Shown here one piece after another: positions 34,578 to 43,991 of a stretch of 64,000 bases of DNA. The stretch lies in the NCBI GenBank assembly GCA_963742795.1, contig CAVUNL010000025.1, positions 186,001 to 250,000 of the forward strand, in the 5' to 3' direction. Positions within the stretch are counted from its first letter, which is position 1. The number at the start of each line of letters is the position of its first letter. The position numbers were made by a program, and so were the translations under genes. The notes under the pieces were generated by a model. The model saw only the letters and a list, made by a program, of their open reading frames with translations. It did not search any database and had not been told where the DNA came from. The stretch comes from Palsa-504 sp963742795. Its GTDB lineage: Bacteria > Actinomycetota > Actinomycetes > Streptosporangiales > Streptosporangiaceae.

Positions 34578-35680
34578 CGGCCGTTCTGGCGCAGCCAGCG
34601 GATCTCGGCGTCGATGAACTCGTCGATCTCGCCGTCCAGGACCGCCACGGCGTTACCCGTTTCCATACCGGTCCGCACGTCCTTGACGTTCTGGTAGGGG
34701 TACAGGACGTAGTTGCGGATCTGGGTCCCCCAGGCCCGGGCGCCGTCGCCGCGTAGCGCCTGCATCTGCTCGGCGTCCTGCTGCCGCCGCCGCTCGAGCA
34801 GCTTGGCCTGCAGGACGGCCATGGCCGAGGCGCGGTTCTGGATCTGGCTGCGCTCGTTCTGGCAGGAGACCACGATCCCGGTGGGCAGGTGGGTGATGCG
34901 GACCGCGGAGTCGGTGGTGTTGACCCCCTGGCCGCCCGGGCCGCTGGAGCGGAACACGTCGACCCTGATCTCGTCCTCCGGGATCTCGATGTGGTCGGTC
35001 TGCTCCACCACCGGTATCACGTCGACCCCGGCGAACGAGGTCTGCCTGCGCCCCTGGTTGTCGTACTTGGAGATGCGGACCATCCGGTGCGTGCCGTGCT
35101 CGCCGCGCAGCGTCCCGTACGCGTAGGGCGCGTTCACCGCGAAGGTGGTGGACCTGATCCCGGCCTCCTCCGCGTAGGAGGTGTCGTACACCTCGGTCGG
35201 GTACTTGTGCCGCTCTGCCCAGCGCAGGTACATCCGCAGCAGGTTCTCCGCGAAGTCGGCCGCGTCCGCGCCGCCCGCCTGGGCGTTGATCGAGATCAGC
35301 GCCTCCCGGGCGTCGTACTCGCCGCTCAGCAGGGTCCGCACCTCGAGCCCGTCGATCTCGCTGCGCAGGGCGGCCAGCTCACGCACGGCCTCGTCGCGGG
35401 TGGACTCGTCGCTGTACTCCTCGGCCATGCCGAACAGCACCTGGGTGTCGCCGAGCCGCCGGTGCAGGCCGGCCAGCCGGGTCAGTTCGGCCTCCAAGTA
35501 GGACAGCCGGCGGGTCACCTTCTGGCCCCGGTCCGTGTCCGCCCACAGCTCCGGATCGGCAGACTGTTCGCGCAGGCCTTCCGCTTCTGTCTGCATGGCG
35601 GCAGGGTCGAGCACCGCCTCTATGCTGGCGAGCGTCGACGTTAGGGCCGCGATTTCCTCGGCGGGATCCAGACCTGCCAC
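34574..35680 (-). CDS. prfB: Peptide chain release factor 2
   Basis: A 368-residue RF2, which terminates at UGA and UAA. The family blocks are present: LLSGEYDAREALISINAQAG, YAEEAGIRSTTFAV, the catalytic GGQ in SSGPGGQGVNTTDSAVR, and QNERSQIQNR. The stop-codon recognition tripeptide, SPF in most RF2 proteins, reads S-K-Y here (VRISKYDNQGRRQTSF). There is no programmed frameshift, as is usual in actinobacteria. It is convergent with the zinc-ribbon gene and upstream of a dispersed repeat. Confidence 0.95.
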   Translation of the reverse strand: MAGLDPAEEIAALTSTLASIEAVLDPAAMQTEAEGLREQSADPELWADTDRGQKVTRRLSYLEAELTRLAGLHRRLGDTQVLFGMAEEYSDESTRDEAVRELAALRSEIDGLEVRTLLSGEYDAREALISINAQAGGADAADFAENLLRMYLRWAERHKYPTEVYDTSYAEEAGIRSTTFAVNAPYAYGTLRGEHGTHRMVRISKYDNQGRRQTSFAGVDVIPVVEQTDHIEIPEDEIRVDVFRSSGPGGQGVNTTDSAVRITHLPTGIVVSCQNERSQIQNRASAMAVLQAKLLERRRQQDAEQMQALRGDGARAWGTQIRNYVLYPYQNVKDVRTGMETGNAVAVLDGEIDEFIDAEIRWLRQNGR

Positions 35681-35699
35681 GCCGAAAGTTTACGCGAGA

Positions 35700-35912
35700 A
35701 GCACCTGCAGAAGCGCCGGGCCTCCTCCCGCGAGCCAAAGGCGCGCGGCGCTGCCTGGACTCCCCTCGCGAGCCAAAGGGCGCCGGCGCTGCCTGGACTG
35801 TATTTTCCCCGCAGACCCACCCCAGGCGCGACGAAGGAGCGACGAAGGAAGGCAGCGCCTAAAGGGGAGCGCCCGGAGGCGAGCGAGGCCAGCAGAGCGA
35901 GTGGGAAAATCG
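35700..35912. repeat. Dispersed intergenic repeat, copy A
   Basis: Two direct units sharing GAGCCAAAGG and GGCGCTGCCTGGACT (about 35731 and 35768) are followed by CGACGAAGG units, GGAAGGCAGCGCC and GCCCGGAGGCGAG...GTGGGAAAA. The GGCGCTGCC and GGCAGCGCC parts are inverted to each other. The same modules in the same order recur at 60364-60490. It fills the space between prfB and the lipoprotein gene. Confidence 0.75.
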
Positions 35913-35928
35913 AGTATTCTGCCTTAGC

Positions 35929-36954
35929 GTGGCATTCGGAAGGGGCAGGACCAGGCTTACGTACCTGGGGGTTCTCGGGTCCGCGGCGCTGGCCGTCGCG
36001 CTCGGGGGGTGTTCGGGGGCGGCGGGGCCGGCCAACGCGGTCACCAGCGCCGAGCACAGCCTGACCATCGCGCAGGCACAGGCCGCGTACAGCCACTACA
36101 TCGCGGCCAGCACCGCGGCGGCCAAGCAGGGCGACGCGACCCAGGGGCTCGCCAGCGTCGCCGATGGGCAGTGGTCCATCGTGCACGCCCAGTACCGGGC
36201 CCTGGCCACCACGGGGACGCCGGTGCCGCAGTACAGCTACGGCACGCCGACGTTCTACGTGCCGGCGCTGTCCAGCGACCCGCAGTGGTTCGTGGTGACG
36301 GTCCCGGTCACCACCGGCGGGCGGCAGGCGCCGGCGGTCAACACGGTCATGGCCTTCGAGCAGTCCGCCCCGGATGAGCAGTGGACCCTGAACGGGTCGG
36401 CGGTGCTCGATCAGCCGCTCCCGGCCATCGCCCGCGACAGCGACGGCTACGCCATCAACGTCAGCACCAAGGACACGAGCCTGCTGCTGCCGCCGGACGT
36501 GGTGGGCGCGACCCAGGCGGCTGTGGTCGACGAGGGACCCACCGCGCCGGCCGCCGCGGTGATCGCCAACGGATCGCAGACCACCGGTCTGTACACCACG
36601 CAGGCCGCGCTGGGTAACTCCTACACCGCGCAGGGCCTGTCCTACCAGTGGCTGCTCGAGGGGGCCGCGGTGCCGCAGTTCGACCTGCGCACCGCCGACG
36701 GCGGGGCCCTCGTCATCTACACCATGTACCTGAACACGACCATCGAGCACCCGGGCAACGTGTTCGGGCCGCCCATCCCGATACCGGCCAACTTCACCCC
36801 GGTCGCCAATCCCTCCAAGGCCACCGGCGCTCACGGGGTGGCCGCGAACTGGACATACGAGTTCGCCACGGTCGACCCGCCGGCCACCGCTCACAGCGCC
36901 AAGGCCGAGGTCATCGCGAGCAGCGGCGCCCCCACCTTCGGCGACTCCTTCTAG
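35929..36954 (+). CDS. Lipoprotein of unknown function
   Basis: A 341-residue exported lipoprotein. An Arg-rich head, a hydrophobic segment (YLGVLGSAALAVALG) and lipobox LGGC put the lipid at Cys about residue 28. The mature part has a helical segment (SLTIAQAQAAYSHYIA) then beta-rich sequence (WFVVTVPVTTGG, WTLNGSAVLDQPLP, YTMYLNTTIEHPG). No catalytic motif is visible. GTG 35929 lies 8 bases after TATTCT (35915-35920), a likely -10 box, with no ribosome site, so it is probably leaderless. It is convergent with gdh. Confidence 0.82.
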   Translation: MAFGRGRTRLTYLGVLGSAALAVALGGCSGAAGPANAVTSAEHSLTIAQAQAAYSHYIAASTAAAKQGDATQGLASVADGQWSIVHAQYRALATTGTPVPQYSYGTPTFYVPALSSDPQWFVVTVPVTTGGRQAPAVNTVMAFEQSAPDEQWTLNGSAVLDQPLPAIARDSDGYAINVSTKDTSLLLPPDVVGATQAAVVDEGPTAPAAAVIANGSQTTGLYTTQAALGNSYTAQGLSYQWLLEGAAVPQFDLRTADGGALVIYTMYLNTTIEHPGNVFGPPIPIPANFTPVANPSKATGAHGVAANWTYEFATVDPPATAHSAKAEVIASSGAPTFGDSF

Positions 36955-36965
36955 GCCTGCGCCTT

Positions 36966-39900
36966 CTAAGTCTGGGGGAGCGAACTCGAGGCGACCAGGG
37001 TCCGGATGGCGCGCAGGGCCACCGACAAGGTGGTGAACGTGAAGCGCTCGCTCTCCCAGATCTCACCGAGCATCTGGGTCGCCATCGCGACCGCCGCCTC
37101 GTTACCCGACGCCCAGGCCGCGAGGCGTTCCTCGGGCTTCTGGGCGATGCTCGCACTGCTGACGCCGAGGACGTCCTGGGTCAGCGAGGCGTGCGCGGCG
37201 TACAGGTCGTCACGCAGGGCGGCGCGGGCCATGGTCGACCAGCGGTCCTCGCGGGGCAGCGCGGTGATGCGGTCCCGCAGCCGGGTGATCTGCAGCCGGT
37301 CGGCGAGGTCGAAGTAGACGTCGGCGGTCTCCTCGATGGGCAGGCCGACGAGCGAGGCGACCTGCACGATGTCGAAGGCGGAGTACGTCGGCACCATGGC
37401 CGCGACCCGTTCGGCCAGGTCCAGGGGCACGCCCAGGGCCAGGTAGGAGTCCCGGCGCTCCTCGAACCCGGCCAGGTCCCGGCCGGTGAGCAGCTTGGGC
37501 AGGCCGGCCCGGACGGTCCGCACTCCGTCCGCGAAGAAGCCCACGGTGGCCTGGATGTCGAACGGCGGGCGCCGGTTGTGCAGCAGCCACCGGACCGCGC
37601 GCTCGGTGAGCTTGCGCCCCTCGAGCAGCAGGGTGATCTGGGCCGCCAGGCTCACCTGGCCCTCGAGCTCCTCGACCTGGCCCCAGAAGGCCGGCATGTC
37701 GAACACGTCCCGGGCCACCAGCCAGGCCCGGGTCAGGTTGGGCACCGAGGCGCCCGTCTCCTCGATCAGCCGGAACAGGAACGTAATGCCCGAGGTGTCG
37801 ATCATCTCGTTGACCACCGAGGTGGTGATGATCTCGCGGCGTAGCGGATGTGGTTCCATCAGGTCCGCGAACCGCGACCGCAGCTGGGCCGGGAAGTACG
37901 CGTCCAGCACCCGGCGCAGGTACGGGTCGTCGGGCAGGCGGGAGTCCAGCACCTCCTCGCCCGCCGAGATCTTGGTGTGCGCGAGCAGCAGGGCGAACTC
38001 GGGGGTGGTCAGGCCGCCGCCGGCCGACCGGCGTTCGGCGATCTCCCGCTCTCCCGGCAGCACGTCCTGCTCCGGGTCGAGCCGCTTGTCCCGCACCAGC
38101 TTGCGCAGGTACCGGGCGTGCACGTGCAGCAGGGAGGGAGCCTGCGACCGGGACGCGGCCAGGGCCATGTTCTGCCGGTAGTTGTGCCGCAGGACGAGCG
38201 CGGCGACCTCGTCGGTATTATCCTCCAGCAGCTGGTGCCGGGCGGTCGCGGGGATGGCGCCGGCCCGGATCGCGTCGGCGAGCAGGATCTTGATGTTGAC
38301 CTCGTGGTCGGAGGTGTCCACCCCGGCCGAGTTGTCGATGAAGTCGGTGTTCACCAGCCCGCCGCCGAGCGAGTACTCGATCCGGGCGGCCTGGGTGAGG
38401 CCGAGGTTGCCGCCCTCGCCGATGACCCGGGTGCGCAGCCGGGGCGCGTCGATCCGCACCGCGTCGGTGGACCGGTCCCCGACGTCGGCGTGCGACTCGT
38501 AGCTGGCCTTCACGTAGGTGCCGATTCCGCCGTTCCACAGCAGGTCGACGGGGGCGGCCAGGACGGCGGAGATCAGCTCGTCCGGGGACAGCGCGTTCAC
38601 CCCGGAGTCCAGGCCGAGGACGGTGCGGGCCTGCGGCGAGACCGGCACCGACTTCACGCTGCGCGGCCAGACCCCGCCGCCGGGCGAGATCAGGGCCGGA
38701 TTGTAGTCGGCCCACGAGGACCGGGGCAGCGCGAACATCCGCTGCCGTTCGGCGAAGCTGGCCGCCGGATCGGGGTCGGGATCGATGAACACGTGCCGGT
38801 GGTCGAACGCGGCGACCAGCTTGATGTGCTCCGACAGCAGCACACCGTTGCCGAACACGTCGCCGGACATGTCGCCGATGCCGACCATGGTGAAGTCGTC
38901 GGTGTCGGGGTTCATCCCGAGCGCCGCGAAGTGGATCTTGACCGACTCCCAGGCACCGCGCGCGGTGATGCCCATCTTCTTGTGGTCGTAGCCTTCTGAG
39001 CCGCCGGAGGCGAACGCGTCGCCCAGCCAGAAGCCGTACCGGGCCGCGACCTCGTTGGCCGTGTCGGAGAAGGTCGCGGTGCCCTTGTCCGCGGCCACCA
39101 CCAGGTACGGGTCGTCGCCGTCACGCCGGACGACCTCCGGCGGCGGCACCACCCGGTCGGCCTCGATGTTGTCGGTCACGTCGAGCATGGCCGCGATGAA
39201 CGTCTTGTAGCAGGCCAGGACCTCGGCCTGGTAGGCCTCGCGGTCGGACGGATCGGGCAGCCGCTTGCACACGAAGCCGCCCTTGGCCCCGGACGGGACG
39301 ATGACCGCGTTCTTCACCTCCTGCGCCTTGACCAGCCCGAGGACCTCGGTGCGGAAGTCCTCCTGCCGGTCCGACCAGCGCAGCCCGCCGCGCGCCACCC
39401 GGCCGAACCGCAGGTGCACCGCCTCCAGCCGGGGCGAGAAGACGTAGATCTCGAACTTCGGCCGCGGCTGGGTCAGCCCCGGGATGGTGCGGGGGTCGAG
39501 CTTGAGCACCAGAGGACGCGGCCCGTCCATACCGCCCGGGCTCTGCGTCCGGTAGTAGTTGGTGCGCAGCGTCGCGTCGATCAGCGCCAGGTACGAGCGC
39601 AGGATCCGGTCGTGATCGAGGCTGACCACCTCGTCGAGCTGGCCGCGGATCTCCTCGGTGATGGCCTCGCAGCGTTCGGCCGCGCCGTCCTGCATGGCCG
39701 GATCGAACCGGGACTCGAACAGCCGGACCAGGAGCCGGGTGATGGCCGGGTTGGACCGCAGCACCCGCTGCACGTAGTCCTCGCTGAACCGCACGCCGCC
39801 CTGGCGCAGGTACTTCGCGGCCGCGCGCAGCAGCGTCACCTCACGCCAGGTCAGCCCGGCGGTCAGCACCAGCGCGTTGAACCCGTCGTCTTCGGTCTCG

Positions 39901-41870
39901 CCGTGCCACAGTGCGGTCAGGGCCTCCTCGAAGACCAGGCGCAGGCTGCCGGCCGCGGCGGCCGCCGGAGGCCGGAGGCCAAATTCATATACCCAGAACG
40001 ACCCGGCGCTCGAGCTCCCGGCGAACTTGTACGGGTGCTCGTCGACGACCTCGAGCCCCATGTGCTGCAGTTGCGGCAGCACGTCGGACAGCGTGATCGG
40101 CGAGCCCGACCGGTAGACCACCAGCGTCCACCGCTCCGGGTGCTCGACCAGCCGGACCGCGAACTCCCGATCCGCCTCCCGCAGCCCGAGCATCATGGTC
40201 AGGTCGTCGACCGCGTCCTGCGCGGAGACGTCCGCCTTGTACGTCTCGGGAATGCTCGCCCCGCACAGCTCGAGCAGGATCCGGGCCCGCTCCTCGCCGA
40301 GGACCCGGATCGCCTCGGCGGACAGGTCCTCGTCCCAGGACCGGACCGCGGCGGCCAGCCTGCGCTCCAGCGCGGCCGCGTCCACCTGCGGGACCACCTG
40401 GCCACGCTCCGCCCGGACCACGACGTGCAGGCGGGCCAGGGCCGAGTCGCCGATGGTGGCGCTGTAGTCCACAGACGCGCCGTTCAGGGCCTCGCGCAGG
40501 ATCTCCTGCGCGCGCAGCCTGACCTTCGTGGTGTACCGGTCCCTGGGCAGGTACACCAGGCAGGACATGTACCGGCCGTAGCGGTCCCGGCGTAGGAACA
40601 GCCTGGTCTGCTTGCGCTCGGACAGCCGCAGCACGCCCAGCGCGATCGGGGTGAGCTCGTCGGCGGAGATCTCGAAGAGTTCTTCGCGCGGATAGTCCTC
40701 CAGGATCTCGACCAGGTCCTTGCCGTCATGGCTGTCGGCGGACAGCCCGGCTTCGGCCAGGACGTGGGCCAGCTTGCGCCGGATGACCGGGATCCCGGCG
40801 ATGGGCGCGGTGTGCGCGGCGTGGGTGTACAGGCCGAGGAAGCGGTACTCCCCGGTGACCGTGCCGTCCGAGCCGAGCTTCTTGACCGAGACGTAGTCCA
40901 GGTAGTTGGCCCGGTACACGGTGGACCGGGAGTTCGCCTTGGCCAGCACCAGCCGTTCACTCGGGTCCTGGGCCCGGCGCGCAACCTGCGTCGATAGCTT
41001 GCGCAGCGAGTGGCCGCCCTGCGGGTCGTGCCGGAGGATGCCGAGCCCGGTTCCGGGCACCGGGCGCAGGCCGGCACCCTCCGGGGTCCGGATCAGGTCG
41101 TATTCGCGGTAGCCGAGAAAGGTGAAGTTGCCGACCGCCAGCCAGCGCAGCAGGTCGCCGAACTCGGCCGCGTCGCTACCGGGCGCCCCGCCCAGGTCGT
41201 CGGCCAGCCCGCGGGCGGCAGCCGCCATCCGCTGGGCGTCTTCGACGGCCACCCGCACGTCCTCGAGCACGTGGCGCAGGTCGGACTCCAGCCCCTCGGC
41301 GGTGACCCCGTCCCCGGGCGGCTCGAGCTCGACGTGGATCCACGATTCGATCAGCTCGTCGGTGGCGGCGGTGCCGTCGCCCGGCTTGTCCTGGGCCGCG
41401 GCCTCGCTGCACACCCCGACGATTTCGCGCAGGGCGCCGGTCACGTCCCGGCGGACCCGCAGCAGCGGGTGCACGAGCAGGGAGATCTCGGCCTTGTGGC
41501 GGTTCAGCCGGGTGGTGACCGAGTCGACCAGGTAGGGCATGTCGTCGGTGACGATGTCCACGATCAGGCTGGCTGGGGTGACCGGGTCCAGGTGCGCGCG
41601 CCCGGGCTCACGGACCTGGATCAGGGCCCGGCCCTGCGGCCGGAGCAGGCCGAGCTCGGCGTGGGCCTGCGCCACCGCGGCCAGCCGCGAGGGCGAGGGC
41701 AGGTCCTCGGTGGCCACCCGGTGGTAGTAGGCGCGCAGGTAGCACAGGACGCTGTCGCCGCCGCTCAGCCGGGCCGGGTCCAGCGCGGGATCGTCCACCC
41801 AGGCCTCGGCCGCCTTGACCAGCAGGGCTTCCCTGGCCTCGAGAACGTCGCTGTCCGGCATCGCGTCCAC
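36966..41870 (-). CDS. gdh: NAD-specific glutamate dehydrogenase, 180-kDa class
   Basis: A 1634-residue GDH of the large bacterial class, oxidising glutamate to 2-oxoglutarate and ammonium. The N-terminal ACT-like regulatory half includes IVTDDMPYLVDSVTTRLNRH. The catalytic core near 760-1250 includes RFGRVARGGLRWSDRQEDFR, VLGLVKAQEVKNAVIVPSGA and the NAD region FTMVGIGDMSGDVFGNG. A long helical C-terminal domain follows. No frameshift over 4.9 kb. GTG 41870 has AAAGGAG 6 bases upstream. It lies downstream of acetoacetyl-CoA synthetase, separated by a hairpin, and pruA (also glutamate-producing) lies 9.5 kb away. Confidence 0.96.
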   Translation of the reverse strand: MDAMPDSDVLEAREALLVKAAEAWVDDPALDPARLSGGDSVLCYLRAYYHRVATEDLPSPSRLAAVAQAHAELGLLRPQGRALIQVREPGRAHLDPVTPASLIVDIVTDDMPYLVDSVTTRLNRHKAEISLLVHPLLRVRRDVTGALREIVGVCSEAAAQDKPGDGTAATDELIESWIHVELEPPGDGVTAEGLESDLRHVLEDVRVAVEDAQRMAAAARGLADDLGGAPGSDAAEFGDLLRWLAVGNFTFLGYREYDLIRTPEGAGLRPVPGTGLGILRHDPQGGHSLRKLSTQVARRAQDPSERLVLAKANSRSTVYRANYLDYVSVKKLGSDGTVTGEYRFLGLYTHAAHTAPIAGIPVIRRKLAHVLAEAGLSADSHDGKDLVEILEDYPREELFEISADELTPIALGVLRLSERKQTRLFLRRDRYGRYMSCLVYLPRDRYTTKVRLRAQEILREALNGASVDYSATIGDSALARLHVVVRAERGQVVPQVDAAALERRLAAAVRSWDEDLSAEAIRVLGEERARILLELCGASIPETYKADVSAQDAVDDLTMMLGLREADREFAVRLVEHPERWTLVVYRSGSPITLSDVLPQLQHMGLEVVDEHPYKFAGSSSAGSFWVYEFGLRPPAAAAAGSLRLVFEEALTALWHGETEDDGFNALVLTAGLTWREVTLLRAAAKYLRQGGVRFSEDYVQRVLRSNPAITRLLVRLFESRFDPAMQDGAAERCEAITEEIRGQLDEVVSLDHDRILRSYLALIDATLRTNYYRTQSPGGMDGPRPLVLKLDPRTIPGLTQPRPKFEIYVFSPRLEAVHLRFGRVARGGLRWSDRQEDFRTEVLGLVKAQEVKNAVIVPSGAKGGFVCKRLPDPSDREAYQAEVLACYKTFIAAMLDVTDNIEADRVVPPPEVVRRDGDDPYLVVAADKGTATFSDTANEVAARYGFWLGDAFASGGSEGYDHKKMGITARGAWESVKIHFAALGMNPDTDDFTMVGIGDMSGDVFGNGVLLSEHIKLVAAFDHRHVFIDPDPDPAASFAERQRMFALPRSSWADYNPALISPGGGVWPRSVKSVPVSPQARTVLGLDSGVNALSPDELISAVLAAPVDLLWNGGIGTYVKASYESHADVGDRSTDAVRIDAPRLRTRVIGEGGNLGLTQAARIEYSLGGGLVNTDFIDNSAGVDTSDHEVNIKILLADAIRAGAIPATARHQLLEDNTDEVAALVLRHNYRQNMALAASRSQAPSLLHVHARYLRKLVRDKRLDPEQDVLPGEREIAERRSAGGGLTTPEFALLLAHTKISAGEEVLDSRLPDDPYLRRVLDAYFPAQLRSRFADLMEPHPLRREIITTSVVNEMIDTSGITFLFRLIEETGASVPNLTRAWLVARDVFDMPAFWGQVEELEGQVSLAAQITLLLEGRKLTERAVRWLLHNRRPPFDIQATVGFFADGVRTVRAGLPKLLTGRDLAGFEERRDSYLALGVPLDLAERVAAMVPTYSAFDIVQVASLVGLPIEETADVYFDLADRLQITRLRDRITALPREDRWSTMARAALRDDLYAAHASLTQDVLGVSSASIAQKPEERLAAWASGNEAAVAMATQMLGEIWESERFTFTTLSVALRAIRTLVASSSLPQT

Positions 41871-41918
41871 TGTCCACTCCTTTGTGGGTTCTGTGCTGTG
41901 CTGTGCTGGCCCGAGGGG

Positions 41919-41946
41919 GACTCCGTCACGCCGTTGTGACAGAGTC
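41919..41946 (-). terminator. Hairpin between acetoacetyl-CoA synthetase and gdh
   Basis: GACTC-C-GTCAC pairs with GTGAC-A-GAGTC (one internal mismatch), directly after the synthetase stop. It could be a terminator or an mRNA 3' stabiliser. CTGTG repeats (41891-41905) precede gdh. Confidence 0.5.
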
Positions 41947-41950
41947 GTTT

Positions 41951-43942
41951 CTAACCTAACCGCGGTGCGAAGTAGCCGAGGACTTCCGGGTTGGCCAGGG
42001 CGTTCGGGTCGGCGGCCCGCTCTGGGTCGGTGCCGAGCAGGATCTTGCGCACTGGCACCTCCAGCTTCTTCCCGGACAGCGTCCGCGGGATACCTGGCAC
42101 CTGGTGGATCTCGTCCGGGACGTGCCGGGGCGAGAGCTGGGACCGGAGCGCGGCCCGGAGCCGGGCGGCCAGGTCGTCGTCGAGTTCGCAGCCCGCCGCG
42201 GGCACGACGTACAAGATCAGCCGCCCCTCGGCGCCGAGCCGGCCGGTGTCCACCACCAGGCTGTCGGCGACCTCATCGAAGCCCTCGACCACGCGGTAGA
42301 ACTCGCTGGTGCCCATCCGGACCCCGCCGCGGTTGAGGGTGGCGTCGGAGCGGCCGTAGATGACGCAGCCGCCGTCGGGCAGCACCTCGATCCAGTCGCC
42401 GTGCCGCCAGATCCCGGGGTAGACGTCGAAGTAGCTCTCCCGGTACCGGGCGCCGCCCGGATCGTTCCAGAAGCCGACCGGCATGGACGGCATCGGCTGG
42501 GTGATGACCAGCTCGCCGACCTGGCCGATGACCGGATGGCCGTCGTCGTCGTAGGCCTCCACCTCCGCGCCCAGGCAGCGGCCGGAGATGATGCCGGCCC
42601 GGACCGGGAGCAGCGGGCAGGGCCCGACGAACCCGGTGCACAGGTCGGTGCCGCCGGAGAAGGAGCCGAGCAGCAGGTCCTTGGAGACCCGGTCGTACAC
42701 CCAGCCGAACGCCTCGGGCGGCAACGGCGACCCCGTCGAGCCGATGGCCCGCAGCGCGGACAGGTCGACCTCGTCCCCCGGCCGCAGCCCGGCCTTCATG
42801 CAGGCCACCAGGTACGGCGCGCCGACCCCCAGGTAGGTCACGTCGTGCTCGGCGGCCAGCCGCCACAGCCGGCCGGTGTCCGGGTAGGTGGCGCTGCCGT
42901 CGTACAGCACGATGGTCAGGCCGGCCAGCAGGCCCCCGGCCAGGTAGTTCCACATCATCCAGCCGGTCGTGGTGTACCAGGTGAAGACGTCGCCGGGCCG
43001 CAGGTCCTGGTGAAAGGCGAGCGCCTTGAGGTGCTCGAGCACGATCCCGCCGTGGCCGTGCATGATCGGCTTGGGCAGGCCCGTGGTGCCCGAGGAGTAG
43101 ACCACCCAGAGGGGATGGTCGAAGGGCACTTCTTCGAACTCGGGCTCCCGCTCGTTCCCCCCGGTGCCGAGGACTTCCCAGCCGGTCGCGCCGGGCGCGG
43201 CCCGGTCTTCGCCGATCAGGCTGACCCGCACCACCGCGGGCCGGCCGGGCAGTGCCTTGGTCACCTCGTCCACCATGGCCGCACGGGAGTACTCCTTGCC
43301 GCCGTACATGTAGCCGTCGCAGGCGATCAACACCTTGGGCTCGATCTGCGCGAACCGGTCGATGACGCTGCGCGCGCCGAAGTCGGGCGAGCAGGACGAC
43401 CAGATCGCGCCCAGGCTGGCGGCCGCAAGCAGTCCGATGATGGCCTCGGGCACGTTCGGCAGCAGCGCCGCCACGCGGTCGCCCCGCCCCACGCCCAGGG
43501 CGCGCAGGCCCCTAGCGACCCGCGCCACCTCGGAGGCAAGTTCGGAGTAGCTGAGGCTGCCACCTTTGGTCCGTTCGGACTCAAAAATGATCGCCGTGCG
43601 GTGGGGATCAGTCCACGCGGTCCTCAGCGCGTTACGGGCGTAGTTCAAAGTGGAGCCGGTGAACCACTGGAAATCGGGCATGACCTCACCGGTCAGCGCC
43701 GGCCCCGGGCCGCGGTGGCCGAGCACCTCGAAGTAGTCCCAGACTGCCGCCCAGAACGACCCGGGGTCGGTCACGGACCATTGCCACAGGTCGGCGTATC
43801 CCCCGAAGTCGTGTCCGCGCCCGGGAATGGGTGCTGCCAGCCAGCGCATGAACCGGGTGATCCGGGCGTCGTGGATCGTCTGCTGATCCGGCTCCCAGAG
43901 CACCGCACCGTACCCGCGGCTGGTCAGGTCACTGGTGTCCAT
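41951..43942 (-). CDS. Acetoacetyl-CoA synthetase
   Basis: A 663-residue AMP-forming acyl-CoA ligase of the acetoacetyl-CoA synthetase group. The N-terminal ACAS-type cap contains FMRWLAAPIPGRGHDFGGY and GEVMPDFQWFTGSTLNYARN. The AMP site is VVYSSGTTGLPKPIMHGHGG, followed by FTWYTTTGWMMWNYLAGG, YGRSDATLNRGGVRMGTSE and the C-terminal Lys region RTLSGKKLEVPVRKIL. It activates acetoacetate for central metabolism or polyhydroxybutyrate use. ATG 43942 is chosen; GTG 43948 is possible. Confidence 0.93.
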   Translation of the reverse strand: MDTSDLTSRGYGAVLWEPDQQTIHDARITRFMRWLAAPIPGRGHDFGGYADLWQWSVTDPGSFWAAVWDYFEVLGHRGPGPALTGEVMPDFQWFTGSTLNYARNALRTAWTDPHRTAIIFESERTKGGSLSYSELASEVARVARGLRALGVGRGDRVAALLPNVPEAIIGLLAAASLGAIWSSCSPDFGARSVIDRFAQIEPKVLIACDGYMYGGKEYSRAAMVDEVTKALPGRPAVVRVSLIGEDRAAPGATGWEVLGTGGNEREPEFEEVPFDHPLWVVYSSGTTGLPKPIMHGHGGIVLEHLKALAFHQDLRPGDVFTWYTTTGWMMWNYLAGGLLAGLTIVLYDGSATYPDTGRLWRLAAEHDVTYLGVGAPYLVACMKAGLRPGDEVDLSALRAIGSTGSPLPPEAFGWVYDRVSKDLLLGSFSGGTDLCTGFVGPCPLLPVRAGIISGRCLGAEVEAYDDDGHPVIGQVGELVITQPMPSMPVGFWNDPGGARYRESYFDVYPGIWRHGDWIEVLPDGGCVIYGRSDATLNRGGVRMGTSEFYRVVEGFDEVADSLVVDTGRLGAEGRLILYVVPAAGCELDDDLAARLRAALRSQLSPRHVPDEIHQVPGIPRTLSGKKLEVPVRKILLGTDPERAADPNALANPEVLGYFAPRLG

Positions 43943-43991
43943 GTTCACAGCATCGTGCCATCCTGGCGCGCCTGGCAACGCCCCCGGGGAG

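Noticed and set aside
36648..37844. Gly/His/Arg-rich plus-strand frame at the lipoprotein-gdh junction
   Set aside because: Shadow of the lipoprotein and of gdh; no start signal or conserved motif.
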